Source of the DNA: Caballeronia grimmiae
GTDB lineage: Bacteria; Pseudomonadota; Gammaproteobacteria; Burkholderiales; Burkholderiaceae
Reading direction: 5' to 3'
NCBI RefSeq assembly: GCF_000698555.1
Contig: NZ_JFHE01000019.1
Coordinates: forward strand, 1-64,000
DNA: 64,000 nt
The translations under genes were made by a program, and so were the position numbers. This document shows positions 29,498-37,723 of the stretch, one piece after another; position 1 is the stretch's first letter; every line of letters begins with the position of its first letter. A model generated the notes under the pieces. That model made no database searches. It had not been told where the DNA came from and saw only the letters and a program-made list of their open reading frames with translations.

Positions 29498-30430
29498 CTA
29501 TTTTATCGCGGCGCGGTCGCCTGTCCGCGTAACCGCGCCCGGCGACGCCGACGCGCGCCGCGCCAGTTCCAGCGCACCGGCGGCGGAATCCGCGCATGGC
29601 TCGCGCAGACGTTCGCGCACGGACGCCGGCACGAAGGATTCGTACGGCGCGGCCAGTCCGCCGCATAGGGCAACCGGCAGCACGCCGGCCGGATCGAGCG
29701 CGGCGACGAGCAGTTCGATCTCGCGCCCCGCCTGTTCCAGCAATGCAGCGGCAGCCGGATGACCGCTGTACTCGAAGACGCTCGGCGCGAGCGTCGCATA
29801 CGCCGTCTGATTCGACGCGCACAGCCAGACGACGAGGCTGTCGCGGTCCGTTGCGCCGGTCAGCGCGAGCAGCGCGCGAGACCAGTCGTCGGCGGGCGCG
29901 CGGACGTCCAGGACGCGCTGCAAGTGGACGACCGCGCGCAGGCCGAGCCATGCGCCGCTGGCTTCGTCGCCGCTCGGAAAGCCGTAGCCCCCGGCGATGC
30001 GGCACACACCATCCGCGTCCAGCGACGCCGCGATGCTGCCCGTTCCCAGCGCGACGACGACACCCGGCTCGCCCGCGTGCGCTCCGATGACGGTCGTGTA
30101 CGCGTCGCTTTCGACGCTCATCGCCTGAACCGGCGGCGCCATGTCGAGGAACGCCGCAAGCCATTCCGCGTTGTTGACGCCCGCGAGCCCGCAGCCGAGC
30201 GCGCACGCCCGCCAGTCGAAGGGCAGCGCGGCGGCCTGGAACGCGCGCTCGCACGCATCGCCGATGGCTCGCCACGCCCGCTCGACACCGAGCCCCAGCC
30301 CCGACGGGCCGCCGCTCGCGCGGGCCAGTTCGACGCCGTTCGCATCGGCGAGAATCACGCGCGTGCCGCTTCCGCCGCCGTCGATGCCGAGCAGGAAGCC
30401 GTTGAAATTCGAAGTCGTGAATGTGTTCAT
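29498..30430 (-). CDS. BadF/BadG/BcrA/BcrD-type ATPase, probable N-acetylglucosamine kinase
   Basis: A 310-residue member of the acetate/sugar-kinase ASKHA fold. The phosphate-1 loop is LLGIDGGGSGTR near residues 12-23, and ALGTGSIAASL near 115 is the phosphate-2 region. A GGYGFPSGDEASGAW segment typical of GlcNAc kinases occurs near 138-152. The ATG at 30430 is chosen over an upstream in-frame start with no homology. It probably phosphorylates an amino sugar from cell-wall recycling. It is transcribed ahead of the HAD phosphatase. Confidence 0.82.
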   Translation of the reverse strand: MNTFTTSNFNGFLLGIDGGGSGTRVILADANGVELARASGGPSGLGLGVERAWRAIGDACERAFQAAALPFDWRACALGCGLAGVNNAEWLAAFLDMAPPVQAMSVESDAYTTVIGAHAGEPGVVVALGTGSIAASLDADGVCRIAGGYGFPSGDEASGAWLGLRAVVHLQRVLDVRAPADDWSRALLALTGATDRDSLVVWLCASNQTAYATLAPSVFEYSGHPAAAALLEQAGREIELLVAALDPAGVLPVALCGGLAAPYESFVPASVRERLREPCADSAAGALELARRASASPGAVTRTGDRAAIK

Positions 30431-30538
30431 GGCCGCAAGGATAACGGCGCAAACGCGGCACGCCAATTAGCCGAATGGCAGAGAGTGGACGGCGACGGCG
30501 TTCCGCTATGCTGGCGCATTCGAAATCGAGGATTCCCA

Positions 30539-31144
30539 ATGACCGACACCGAACCGATCCGCTGCGCCTGGGCCACGACGCCAGCGATGGCGCACTACCA
30601 CGACACCGAATGGGGCGTCCCGTCGCGCGACGAACGTCACCTCTTCGAAATGCTCGTGCTGGAGGGCGCGCAGGCCGGGCTTTCCTGGTCGACCATCCTC
30701 AACAAACGGGACGGCTACCGCACGCTTTTCGCGGGCTTCGACATCGACAAGGTCGCGCACTTCACCGAGGCCGATGTCGAGCGGATCGTCGGCGACGCGC
30801 GGATCGTTCGCAACCGCGCGAAGATCCAGTCCGCCGTCCTCAATGCGCGCGCCGTGCAGCGCATTCAGGCCGAGCACGGCTCGTTCGCAGCGTTCGTCTG
30901 GTCGTTCGTCAACGGCCAAACGATCGACACCCCGCGCGATGCGAACAATCCGACGCCGGCATCCACGCCCGAATCCGACGCCCTGAGCCGCGCGCTCAAG
31001 GCATACGGCTGCAAGTTCGTCGGCACCACCATCTGCTATGCCTTCATGCAGGCGACCGGCATGGTCAACGACCACGCCGCCGACTGCGTATCCCGCGCCA
31101 CCGCTAAAACGAAACGCAAAGCAGCAGCGAAAGCGGGAGTTTAA
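30539..31144 (+). CDS. tag: DNA-3-methyladenine glycosylase I
   Basis: A 201-residue base-excision enzyme removing 3-methyladenine. The N-terminal CAWATTPAMAHYHDTEWG, GLSWSTILNKRDGYR and C-terminal zinc ligands (Cys near the N-terminus, then KFVGTTICYAFMQ and the His of VNDHAADC) are all present. The ATG at 30539 begins MTDTEPIRC. It is divergent from the kinase gene with about 108 bases between starts. Confidence 0.95.
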   Translation: MTDTEPIRCAWATTPAMAHYHDTEWGVPSRDERHLFEMLVLEGAQAGLSWSTILNKRDGYRTLFAGFDIDKVAHFTEADVERIVGDARIVRNRAKIQSAVLNARAVQRIQAEHGSFAAFVWSFVNGQTIDTPRDANNPTPASTPESDALSRALKAYGCKFVGTTICYAFMQATGMVNDHAADCVSRATAKTKRKAAAKAGV

Positions 31145-31575
31145 GCAGCCTCCGATGCCACAGATTTTTGCTTTTTGGCAACATGCAAGCCGCGTAACCG
31201 TGCTGATGCGGGAAAGTCCCGATACCAGGTAATTTATTGCACTGAAGCACGGCGCAAACCGCTTGCAATCAGGCGGGCTGCCTTCTTCTGCGGCGCTGCA
31301 CGATCGTGCGTGCCGTGTAAAAATGGCGTCCTCGCGTGCGCTGCCGCACCTTTTTACCGAGCCGAACCGTTATAACTGACGGTGTGCGGATCGTTCACTG
31401 AGTGGAGAGATCCGCCGCGAGTACAGGACGCTGTCAGTCGTCAGCGTCCATAGGCCGGGAAAACCATCGTGCTCGAAGCAGTAGCCGGACGGAATTACGC
31501 CGCCGGACGCCGCAAGTGCAGGTTGCTCGTAACTCAACGCATGGCCGCTGCGCAGGGGCGCAGGGGAGAAAGATC
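31145..31575 (+). other. Intergenic region before the small paralogous pair
   Basis: 431 bases without a convincing gene. A TATAAC at 31371-31376 is a possible -10 box. A GCGGATC/GATCCGC stem (31386-31415) would fall at the start of the resulting leader of about 190 bases. Nothing else is recognisable. Confidence 0.5.
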
Positions 31576-32001
31576 ATGAAAAGCTTGAACTTCCTGACGC
31601 ATCAGGAGATTTTCAACAACGCGGTAGAGCATCTTTTCGCGCAGGGACAGGCCGCTTTGCTGCCCCACGGCGGCGGCGCTTACCGCGGATACTGCGGCGG
31701 CTGCCCAGTCGGCACCTACATCAAGCCGCGCGACTACGTCACGGCAATGGAAGGCGTTCCTATCCGCTACCTCGCCAAGCCGCCCGAAGCGGTGCCGGCC
31801 TACATGGACGTCGGCATCGTGGCGCTCAAGCGTGCGCTGCTGCGCGCGCGCATCAACGTCTTCGATCCCAATACCGTCGAACTTCTTTCCTGCCTGCAGA
31901 ACGTGCACGACGTGTTCGGTAAATGGGAATGGCGCGAGCGCCTGGCGTCGATCGCGCGGCAATTCGGTCTGTCGGCCGAGCTTCTGAAAACCGCTGCATA
32001 A
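31576..32001 (+). CDS. Uncharacterised small protein, first of a paralogous pair
   Basis: A 141-residue cytoplasmic protein that I cannot assign to a named family. Its layout is an N-terminal helix LTHQEIFNNAVEHLFAQ, a cysteine-bearing core YCGGCPVGTYI, an EGVPIRYL segment, and a C-terminal block FDPNTVELLSCLQNVHD followed by W-E-W. The next gene has the same blocks in the same order, so the two are paralogues. The resemblance is to a scattered family of small hypothetical proteins (C-x2-G core, LQ-x-HD end) that also occurs in phages. The ATG at 31576 follows GGGGAGA. Confidence 0.75.
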   Translation: MKSLNFLTHQEIFNNAVEHLFAQGQAALLPHGGGAYRGYCGGCPVGTYIKPRDYVTAMEGVPIRYLAKPPEAVPAYMDVGIVALKRALLRARINVFDPNTVELLSCLQNVHDVFGKWEWRERLASIARQFGLSAELLKTAA

Positions 32002-32016
32002 GCGTACGGGTGCCGT

Positions 32017-32394
32017 ATGTTGAGCCCAATCAGAATGCTGAGCCCGCAAGACATCTACGAACGCGTCGCCGCGCATTTGCTCGCGCAGCGGGCGGTATCG
32101 GAAGATGACAACGGCTCTTGCCGCCTGCGCAGCCCGCAAGGTCACAAGTGCGCGATCGGCTCGCTCGTCCGCGACGAGGTCTACGAGGCCGGCCTCGAAG
32201 GCGTCGGCATCTCGTACTATCGGCACGCGCAGGACGGCAAGCTGCTGCGCGCGCTGTATGCATCGAATGTGAATGCGTACGATCCGAACGTCATCGATTT
32301 GCTGATCGAACTGGAGCAGATTCACGACGACGCGAGCGTCGAAGAATGGCCGCACCTGCTCGCCACGCTCGGCAAGCGGCACGCGTTCGTCTAA
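32017..32394 (+). CDS. Uncharacterised small protein, second of a paralogous pair
   Basis: A 125-residue protein (or 119 if the ATG at 32035 is used; both are followed by the same TGAGCCC word). It shares with the upstream neighbour the blocks LSPQDIYERVAAHLLAQ, KCAIGSLVRDEVY, EGVGISYY and YDPNVIDLLIELEQIHD plus a Trp. The single cysteine in KCAIG aligns with the second cysteine of the neighbour. The genes are 15 bases apart and clearly co-transcribed. Function unknown. A convergent terminator shared with rpsU follows. Confidence 0.75.
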   Translation: MLSPIRMLSPQDIYERVAAHLLAQRAVSEDDNGSCRLRSPQGHKCAIGSLVRDEVYEAGLEGVGISYYRHAQDGKLLRALYASNVNAYDPNVIDLLIELEQIHDDASVEEWPHLLATLGKRHAFV

Positions 32395-32427
32395 CGCGCT
32401 GAATCAAGCGCAAGACGCCGCACAAAC

Positions 32428-32467
32428 GAAACGGCGGTGCGCCCCCTCGGGTCGCACCGCCGTTTTG
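32428..32467. terminator. Bidirectional terminator between the small pair and rpsU
   Basis: AACGGCGGTGCG and CGCACCGCCGTT arms have an 11-base loop. A TTTT follows on the plus strand and TTTCG on the minus strand. Confidence 0.88.
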
Positions 32468-32511
32468 CCTTCCGGGGCCAGGCTACACGCTCCGGCCCAG
32501 GCGATGACGCT

Positions 32512-32724
32512 TTAGTGCATCTTCTTCGGCAGCATCTGGCTACGCAGGCGCTTGCGCAGACGCGAAACAGCCGCAGCCTTCTTGCGCTTGCGCGCGGTGG
32601 TCGGCTTTTCGTAGGACTGGCGCTCACGCAGCTCTGCGATCAGGCCGTTCTTTTCGATCGTGCGGCGGAAGCGACGAATCGCGACATCGAACGGCTCGTT
32701 TTCTTTGAGGACGATAGTGGTCAT
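32512..32724 (-). CDS. rpsU: 30S ribosomal protein S21
   Basis: A 70-residue basic ribosomal protein with the family start [19 protein letters not shown] and a Lys/Arg-rich tail ([17 protein letters not shown]). It joins the small subunit near the anti-Shine-Dalgarno region and is needed for initiation. The ATG at 32724 is the natural start. The long upstream frame is not coding. Burkholderiaceae often carry more than one rpsU, and I cannot tell whether others exist. Confidence 0.96.
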   Translation of the reverse strand: MTTIVLKENEPFDVAIRRFRRTIEKNGLIAELRERQSYEKPTTARKRKKAAAVSRLRKRLRSQMLPKKMH

Positions 32725-33080
32725 GTAAATCCTGTTTGCTAAACGTATTTTCAAGTGCGCAACGGAAATCCGCCGCGCGCCGGCACTCCGATCGTCCGCC
32801 GGACATGACGCACCTTGAAGGCGCGACGGGCGGACACGAGCAAAGCGGCCACGGAGGCCGGAAAAGAGAGAGTTGAGATTCGACCGCGAGAGCGGCATGC
32901 GTGTTCGCGAGAGACACCTGAACGCGCAATTCTGAGCCGTTCGCCGCCAGCTTTTGACGTTGTCATATTTAGCGGCGAAGGCAAGAAACCGGGCACATTT
33001 CTCGATTCGGGCGCGATGTTACCAGAACATCGCGCCCCTGCCAACTCTTCGAGACACGCCAAGCCTTTGATGCAACAGAT
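32725..33080. other. Intergenic region upstream of rpsU
   Basis: 356 bases containing the rpsU promoter and leader and the 3' end of the aldo/keto reductase transcript. I see no gene, and no terminator that I can support. Confidence 0.5.
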
Positions 33081-34031
33081 TTATTTCTGCCAGGCGCTGG
33101 CTTCGTCGAGGATTTTCAGGTCTTCGGCAGAAAGCTGGAGTTGCGTCGCGGCGGCAAGGCTTTCGAGTTGCTTCACCGATGTCGCGCTGGCGATCGGCGC
33201 GGTCACGCTCGGCCGCGCGATGATCCACGCCAGCGCGACCGTCGCGGGCGTCGTGCTGTTGCGCGTCGCCACTTCGACGAGCGCATCGACGATACTCAGC
33301 CCGCGATCGTTCAGATACTTCTCGACGCGCGAGCCGCGCGCCGCCTGCGTCGTGTCGTCTTTCGAGCGGTACTTGCCCGACAGAAAGCCGCTCGCCAGGC
33401 TGAAATACGTGACGACCGCAATCTTGTGCTTCTCCACGACGGGCTCGAGATCGGTCTCATAGCCTTCGCGGTCATAGAGGTTGTACTCCGGCTGAAGAAT
33501 CTGGTACGCCGGCAATCCCGATTCCTTCGACACCCGCAACGCTTCTTCCAGCCGCTCGCCCTTGTAGTTCGACGCGCCGATCACCCGCACCTTCCCCGCC
33601 GCGATGAGCTTCTGATATGCGTCGAGCGTCTCGTCGAGCGGCGTCTTGTCGTCGTCGAGATGGGAGAAGTAGACGTCGATGTAATCGGTTTTCAGGCGGC
33701 GCAGCGAATCGTCGACGGCAGCCGCGATGTTCGCTGCCGACAGCCCGGCGCGCGTACCGAGCATGCCGACCTTGGTCGCGAGCACGATCTTGTCGCGCTT
33801 GCCGCTTTCCTTGAACCACTTGCCGATGATCGCTTCGGACTCGCCGCCCTGATGCCCGTCCACCCATGCGGAATACACGTCTGCCGTGTCGACGAAGTTG
33901 AGGCCGTGATCGACGAAGGCGTCGAGGATGGAGAACGACGTACGCTCGTCGGCCGTCCAGCCGAACACGTTGCCGCCGAACACGAGCGGCGCGACCTTGA
34001 GATCCGATGTGCCGATGCTGCGGGTTTGCAT
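33081..34031 (-). CDS. Aldo/keto reductase
   Basis: A 316-residue (beta/alpha)8 NADPH-dependent oxidoreductase. The catalytic tetrad is visible: Asp and Tyr in FVDTADVYSAW near residue 45, Lys in VLATKVGM near 80, and His in DVYFSHLDDDKTP near 122. The cofactor-binding C-terminal part ends IAPIASATSVKQLESL-like. The ATG at 34031 gives the typical start MQTRSIG; a longer upstream frame is unsupported. It resembles the YajO/Tas-type group. The substrate is unknown. Confidence 0.9.
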   Translation of the reverse strand: MQTRSIGTSDLKVAPLVFGGNVFGWTADERTSFSILDAFVDHGLNFVDTADVYSAWVDGHQGGESEAIIGKWFKESGKRDKIVLATKVGMLGTRAGLSAANIAAAVDDSLRRLKTDYIDVYFSHLDDDKTPLDETLDAYQKLIAAGKVRVIGASNYKGERLEEALRVSKESGLPAYQILQPEYNLYDREGYETDLEPVVEKHKIAVVTYFSLASGFLSGKYRSKDDTTQAARGSRVEKYLNDRGLSIVDALVEVATRNSTTPATVALAWIIARPSVTAPIASATSVKQLESLAAATQLQLSAEDLKILDEASAWQK

Positions 34032-34238
34032 GGGTCCACTCTCCGTTGGAAAAAATGCGTCAACCGATGATACATGCGGCCCTCGCCGCCTGCAGGCGCG
34101 CGCCCTCAACCAGCAAACGTAAAACTAAAAGGAAAACTGAGGGGAAAAGCGCCCCCTTTTCGAGACTTTCGTTTGCGGGGCTTCACCTAACATCGCTTCA
34201 GTCCGAAAAAGCCTTTTGAAGCCCACTGGGCCCTGAAC

Positions 34239-35036
34239 ATGAGCAATTTGCTGATCTACTCGATGGCCGAGTTCGCGCCGGTCACCCTTCCCATTCTCGA
34301 TATCTGCGCACCCCGCAAGATCGCGGAGATCGGGCTGGAATTCGGCGGCAACACCCGCATCCTGTCCGACTGGGCGCAAGCCCACGGCGCCACGCTGACC
34401 TGCATCGATCCTATGCCGCGCCCTGAAGCGACCGCGTGGATCGAAAGCACGGCGCATATCGAATTGCAGCGCGGGATAAGCCATGACGCCATCCCGCTCA
34501 TCGCCGATGTCGACGCATGGTTCATCGACGGCGATCACAACTGGTACACCGTCTTCAACGAACTGCGGCTGATCGAAGAACGCTCGCACGCCGACGGCAA
34601 GCCGGTGCTCGCCTTCATGCACGACGTCTGCTGGCCCGCCGGCCGCCGCGATCAGTACTACAACCCGCACGCGATTCCCGAGCAGTTCCGCCAGCCGTAC
34701 AGCTACGGCAACGGCGTGACGCTCGGTAATCCGGGCAAGGTGCGCGGCGGCTTCGGCTCGCCGGAAGGCTCGTTCGCCTATGCCGATCAGGAAGGCGGCC
34801 CGCGCAATGGCGTGATGACCGCGCTGGAAGATTTCATCGAGCAGTCCGCCACCGACTATGTGTACGCGGTGATTCCGCTCGTGTTCGGCCTCGCCGTGCT
34901 GATCGAACGCACGCATCCGTGCATCGAGGCGATCGCGCAGATCATCGCTCCGTATCACAACAACCCGCTGCTGGCGCGCGTCGAAGAGAACCGCCTCGCG
35001 AACTATCTCACCGTGATCGCCGCACACGCGCGCTGA
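34239..35036 (+). CDS. Methyltransferase-like protein near fliC
   Basis: A 265-residue protein with the start of a Rossmann methyltransferase fold (AEIGLEFGGNTRIL near residue 29, then CIDPMP near 65). A later acidic WFIDGDHNWYTVFNEL strand (near 92) is typical of Methyltransf_24-like enzymes of sugar and lipopolysaccharide clusters. The second half (HDVCWPAGRRDQYY) is less standard. It is 48 bases before the HAD-containing gene, and both precede fliC. It may methylate a glycan or protein, and flagellin is the obvious local candidate, but that is inference. Confidence 0.7.
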   Translation: MSNLLIYSMAEFAPVTLPILDICAPRKIAEIGLEFGGNTRILSDWAQAHGATLTCIDPMPRPEATAWIESTAHIELQRGISHDAIPLIADVDAWFIDGDHNWYTVFNELRLIEERSHADGKPVLAFMHDVCWPAGRRDQYYNPHAIPEQFRQPYSYGNGVTLGNPGKVRGGFGSPEGSFAYADQEGGPRNGVMTALEDFIEQSATDYVYAVIPLVFGLAVLIERTHPCIEAIAQIIAPYHNNPLLARVEENRLANYLTVIAAHAR

Positions 35037-35084
35037 TCCGTCCAACATTCCGACGCCCGCAAGCGCAAGAGGAGCATCCTGAAC

Positions 35085-37499
35085 ATGACCGACCGCAACA
35101 TACCGGCCGCAGACCTGATGGCGGCCTGGTCCGCAAAGCTCGACGGTCGCAAGATCGCCACCTTCGACTGTTTCGACACGATCTTCTGGCGCGGCGTGGC
35201 CGAACCGAGCGACGTCTATTACGCGCTCGCCGAGGACCCGCTGTTCGTCGCCCATCGCATTGGCGCTCGCGTGCGCTCGCAGGCCGAAGCCACCGCGCGC
35301 ACCAACCGCTCGTTCAAGAACGGCACGATCGAAGCCTCGCTCGAAGAAATCTATGCGGTATGCGCGCCGCAGGCCGATGAATCCATCGTGCGCGAACTGG
35401 CCGAACGCGAAGTGCAGAAGGAGATCGAAATCGGCTTCGCTTTCGAGCCGGTTCTCGCGCTGATGCGCGAAGCGAAGGCGCGCGGCCTGGCCGTGGCTAT
35501 CGTCAGCGATACTTACTACAGCGAGGCGCAACTGCGCCGCATCCTGTTCGCGACCGCGCCCGAACTCGAAACGCTGCTCGATCACGTCTTCTGCTCGTCC
35601 GAATTCGGTTTCGGCAAGTCGAGCGGCCTGTGGCCCAGGCTCATGGCCAAGCTGGGCGTGAGCGCATCGGAGATTTTGCATACCGGCGACAACCCGGTGG
35701 CCGACTACGCCGCGCCGATGTCGCTTGGAATCGGCTGCGTGCATTTTCTGCAACGCGACGAAGAAACGGTGAAGGCCGAACGCCAGCGGCTCATGGCGGC
35801 GCGCCTGCTGTTTCCCTCGATCCGCGCGACGCAAGCGGCCCCGAGCCTCTATCACGGCCTCAAGGCGCAGCAACTCACGCGCACGCAGGAACCGGACGAA
35901 CGCGTCGGTTACTGGGCGCTGGGTCCGATCCTCTACAGCTTCGCGCGCTTCATTCTCGATGAGCGCCGCGAACTGAACGCGACCGGCAAGCCGCACAAGT
36001 TCGCGTTCCTCATGCGCGACGGCCATCTGCTGAGGCTCGCGTGCCAGGTCATGTCGAACGAGGCCATGAGCGATCCGGTCTATCTGAGCCGCTTCACCGC
36101 CGTGGCCGTCTCGTTCGATAGCGGCGAGAGCATTCAGCGCTACGCGGGCAAGCACGCGAGCTCGCACCCGCTGCACGTCATCTGCGACCAGATGTTGATG
36201 CCGCCCGCGCTCAAGAAGAAAGTGCTCGCACGCGCGACCAAGGCGAAGGCCCCGGCGCAGGAGTTCCGCAAGCTGCTGGCCGAGCGCGCGACGGAAAAGA
36301 CCATCGTGAGCCAGTCGAACGCGCTGCGCCTGCGGCTGTTCCGCCATCTTCAGCAGACCGTCGGCCTCGAGCGCGGCGATACGCTCGTGCTCGCGGACCT
36401 CGGCTATTACGGGACCATTCAGCACGCCATCCGCGACGTCTTCAAGCGGCATTTCGACGTGGACGTGATCGGCCGGTACTTCGCCTCGCTCGATTCGCCG
36501 GGATCGCATCTCGACCGCAAGGCGCTGATCGATTCGAGCTGGACCGATGAGAACGTCGTCGAAACGCTGATCGCGCATATCGGCGATTTCGAGCAGATGT
36601 GCGCCATCAACTCCGGCAGCGTGATCGCCTACGAGGAGGACGGCACGCCGATTCTCGCCGGCCTCAAGAAGGGCAACATGCAGCTCGACACGACGCACAC
36701 GATCCAGCAAGCGTGCTTGCAGTTCATCCGCGACGTGGAGGCGACGCCCGCCATCCATCTGCCGAAGCTCACGCGCGAGCGGCTGCGCGTGACCGCGGCG
36801 ATCGAACTCGCGCGGCTCGTCTATCTGCCCGAGCACGACGAAATCGCGCGCAGCGCCAAGTCGCTTTTCGAACTGAACGTCGGGACGGATATCGCGTTCG
36901 ACGTGGCCAACGTCGACGCCGGCATCAAGGGGCTGCGCCAGCGCGGACCGTTCTACATGCGCAGCATCGGCAAGGGTTTCCGTACCGGATATCCGTCGGA
37001 AATGCGCTATGCGGGCATCGACCAGGCGATCTTTCTGATGTCGATTCGCCGTCACCGGCTCAACTTCACCGTCGACGATACGTCCTACCGGCGCCTCGAT
37101 GTACCCGCGCTCTTCGTGCGCGGCAATGAGAGCGCGACTCAGAACGTCTCGGCGCGTGCGACTTACGACGGCTTCTATTCCGTCGTGCTGCCGCGTTCCC
37201 AGTTCGACACCGCGTTGATGATCGGGCGCGAACTGAGCTGGATGCAGCTTGAATCGGCGACGACATTCTCAGCAGAGTTTCTGGATTCGAGTGCCGAATT
37301 CGATCGCCAGCGCGCGCTCGAAGCAGGCAGCGAGATCATTCTCGACGGCATGGAAGAACGTGAACCCGGCATTTATCAGGTTTCACCGAACGGACTGATT
37401 TATTTGCCGGCGGCAAAGGGACAATCTCAGCAAGTGGTACGGCTGATTTTCCGTCCGCTCGCTAAAGCCGCCGTCGCGCAAATGGCGCACGCCTTGTAG
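35085..37499 (+). CDS. Large HAD-domain protein of surface-glycan type
   Basis: An 804-residue cytoplasmic protein. Residues about 20-235 are a complete HAD fold: motif I FDCFDT (nucleophile Asp28, with Phe where phosphatases have the second Asp), motif II SDTYYSE, motif III Lys in FGKSSGLW, and motif IV HTGDNPVAD. Residues about 280-600 form a separate region with FAFLMRDGHLLR and VLADLGYYGTIQ, which I have seen in large proteins of polysaccharide clusters. Residues about 640-800 look like a beta-rich domain. The substrate is unknown. Together with the upstream methyltransferase it forms a two-gene unit just before the fliC promoter. Confidence 0.75.
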   Translation: MTDRNIPAADLMAAWSAKLDGRKIATFDCFDTIFWRGVAEPSDVYYALAEDPLFVAHRIGARVRSQAEATARTNRSFKNGTIEASLEEIYAVCAPQADESIVRELAEREVQKEIEIGFAFEPVLALMREAKARGLAVAIVSDTYYSEAQLRRILFATAPELETLLDHVFCSSEFGFGKSSGLWPRLMAKLGVSASEILHTGDNPVADYAAPMSLGIGCVHFLQRDEETVKAERQRLMAARLLFPSIRATQAAPSLYHGLKAQQLTRTQEPDERVGYWALGPILYSFARFILDERRELNATGKPHKFAFLMRDGHLLRLACQVMSNEAMSDPVYLSRFTAVAVSFDSGESIQRYAGKHASSHPLHVICDQMLMPPALKKKVLARATKAKAPAQEFRKLLAERATEKTIVSQSNALRLRLFRHLQQTVGLERGDTLVLADLGYYGTIQHAIRDVFKRHFDVDVIGRYFASLDSPGSHLDRKALIDSSWTDENVVETLIAHIGDFEQMCAINSGSVIAYEEDGTPILAGLKKGNMQLDTTHTIQQACLQFIRDVEATPAIHLPKLTRERLRVTAAIELARLVYLPEHDEIARSAKSLFELNVGTDIAFDVANVDAGIKGLRQRGPFYMRSIGKGFRTGYPSEMRYAGIDQAIFLMSIRRHRLNFTVDDTSYRRLDVPALFVRGNESATQNVSARATYDGFYSVVLPRSQFDTALMIGRELSWMQLESATTFSAEFLDSSAEFDRQRALEAGSEIILDGMEEREPGIYQVSPNGLIYLPAAKGQSQQVVRLIFRPLAKAAVAQMAHAL

Positions 37500-37600
37500 T
37501 TTTCATTTGCCGATCAGATCCGGTAAAGCCCAGCAGGAAGGCCGAAAGGCCCATCCCGCAAGGCTTTCCGACCGATCGAAAACACCGGGTGCATAAGCCC

Positions 37601-37627
37601 TAAAGTTTTTTTCGGGCAGCCCGATAA
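37601..37627 (+). promoter_or_regulatory. FliA (sigma-28) promoter of fliC
   Basis: TAAAGTTT at 37601-37608, an 11-base spacer, then CCCGATAA at 37620-37627. This is an 8/8 match at -35 and 7/8 at -10 with exact spacing, 96 bases upstream of the flagellin start. Confidence 0.92.
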
Positions 37628-37723
37628 CCTAGGTAAGGCGGTCAGCGTAAGTTCTAAAACAGCGCGACGCCGTAACTGATGTAGGCGCTAAAGTCGCCAT
37701 ACTTTAAAGAGGGAAAACAAGCC

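Noticed and set aside
34125..37055. A long antisense open frame of about 970 codons
   Set aside because: It is antisense to the methyltransferase and HAD genes, whose motifs are clear. Its composition is that of a complementary-strand artefact.
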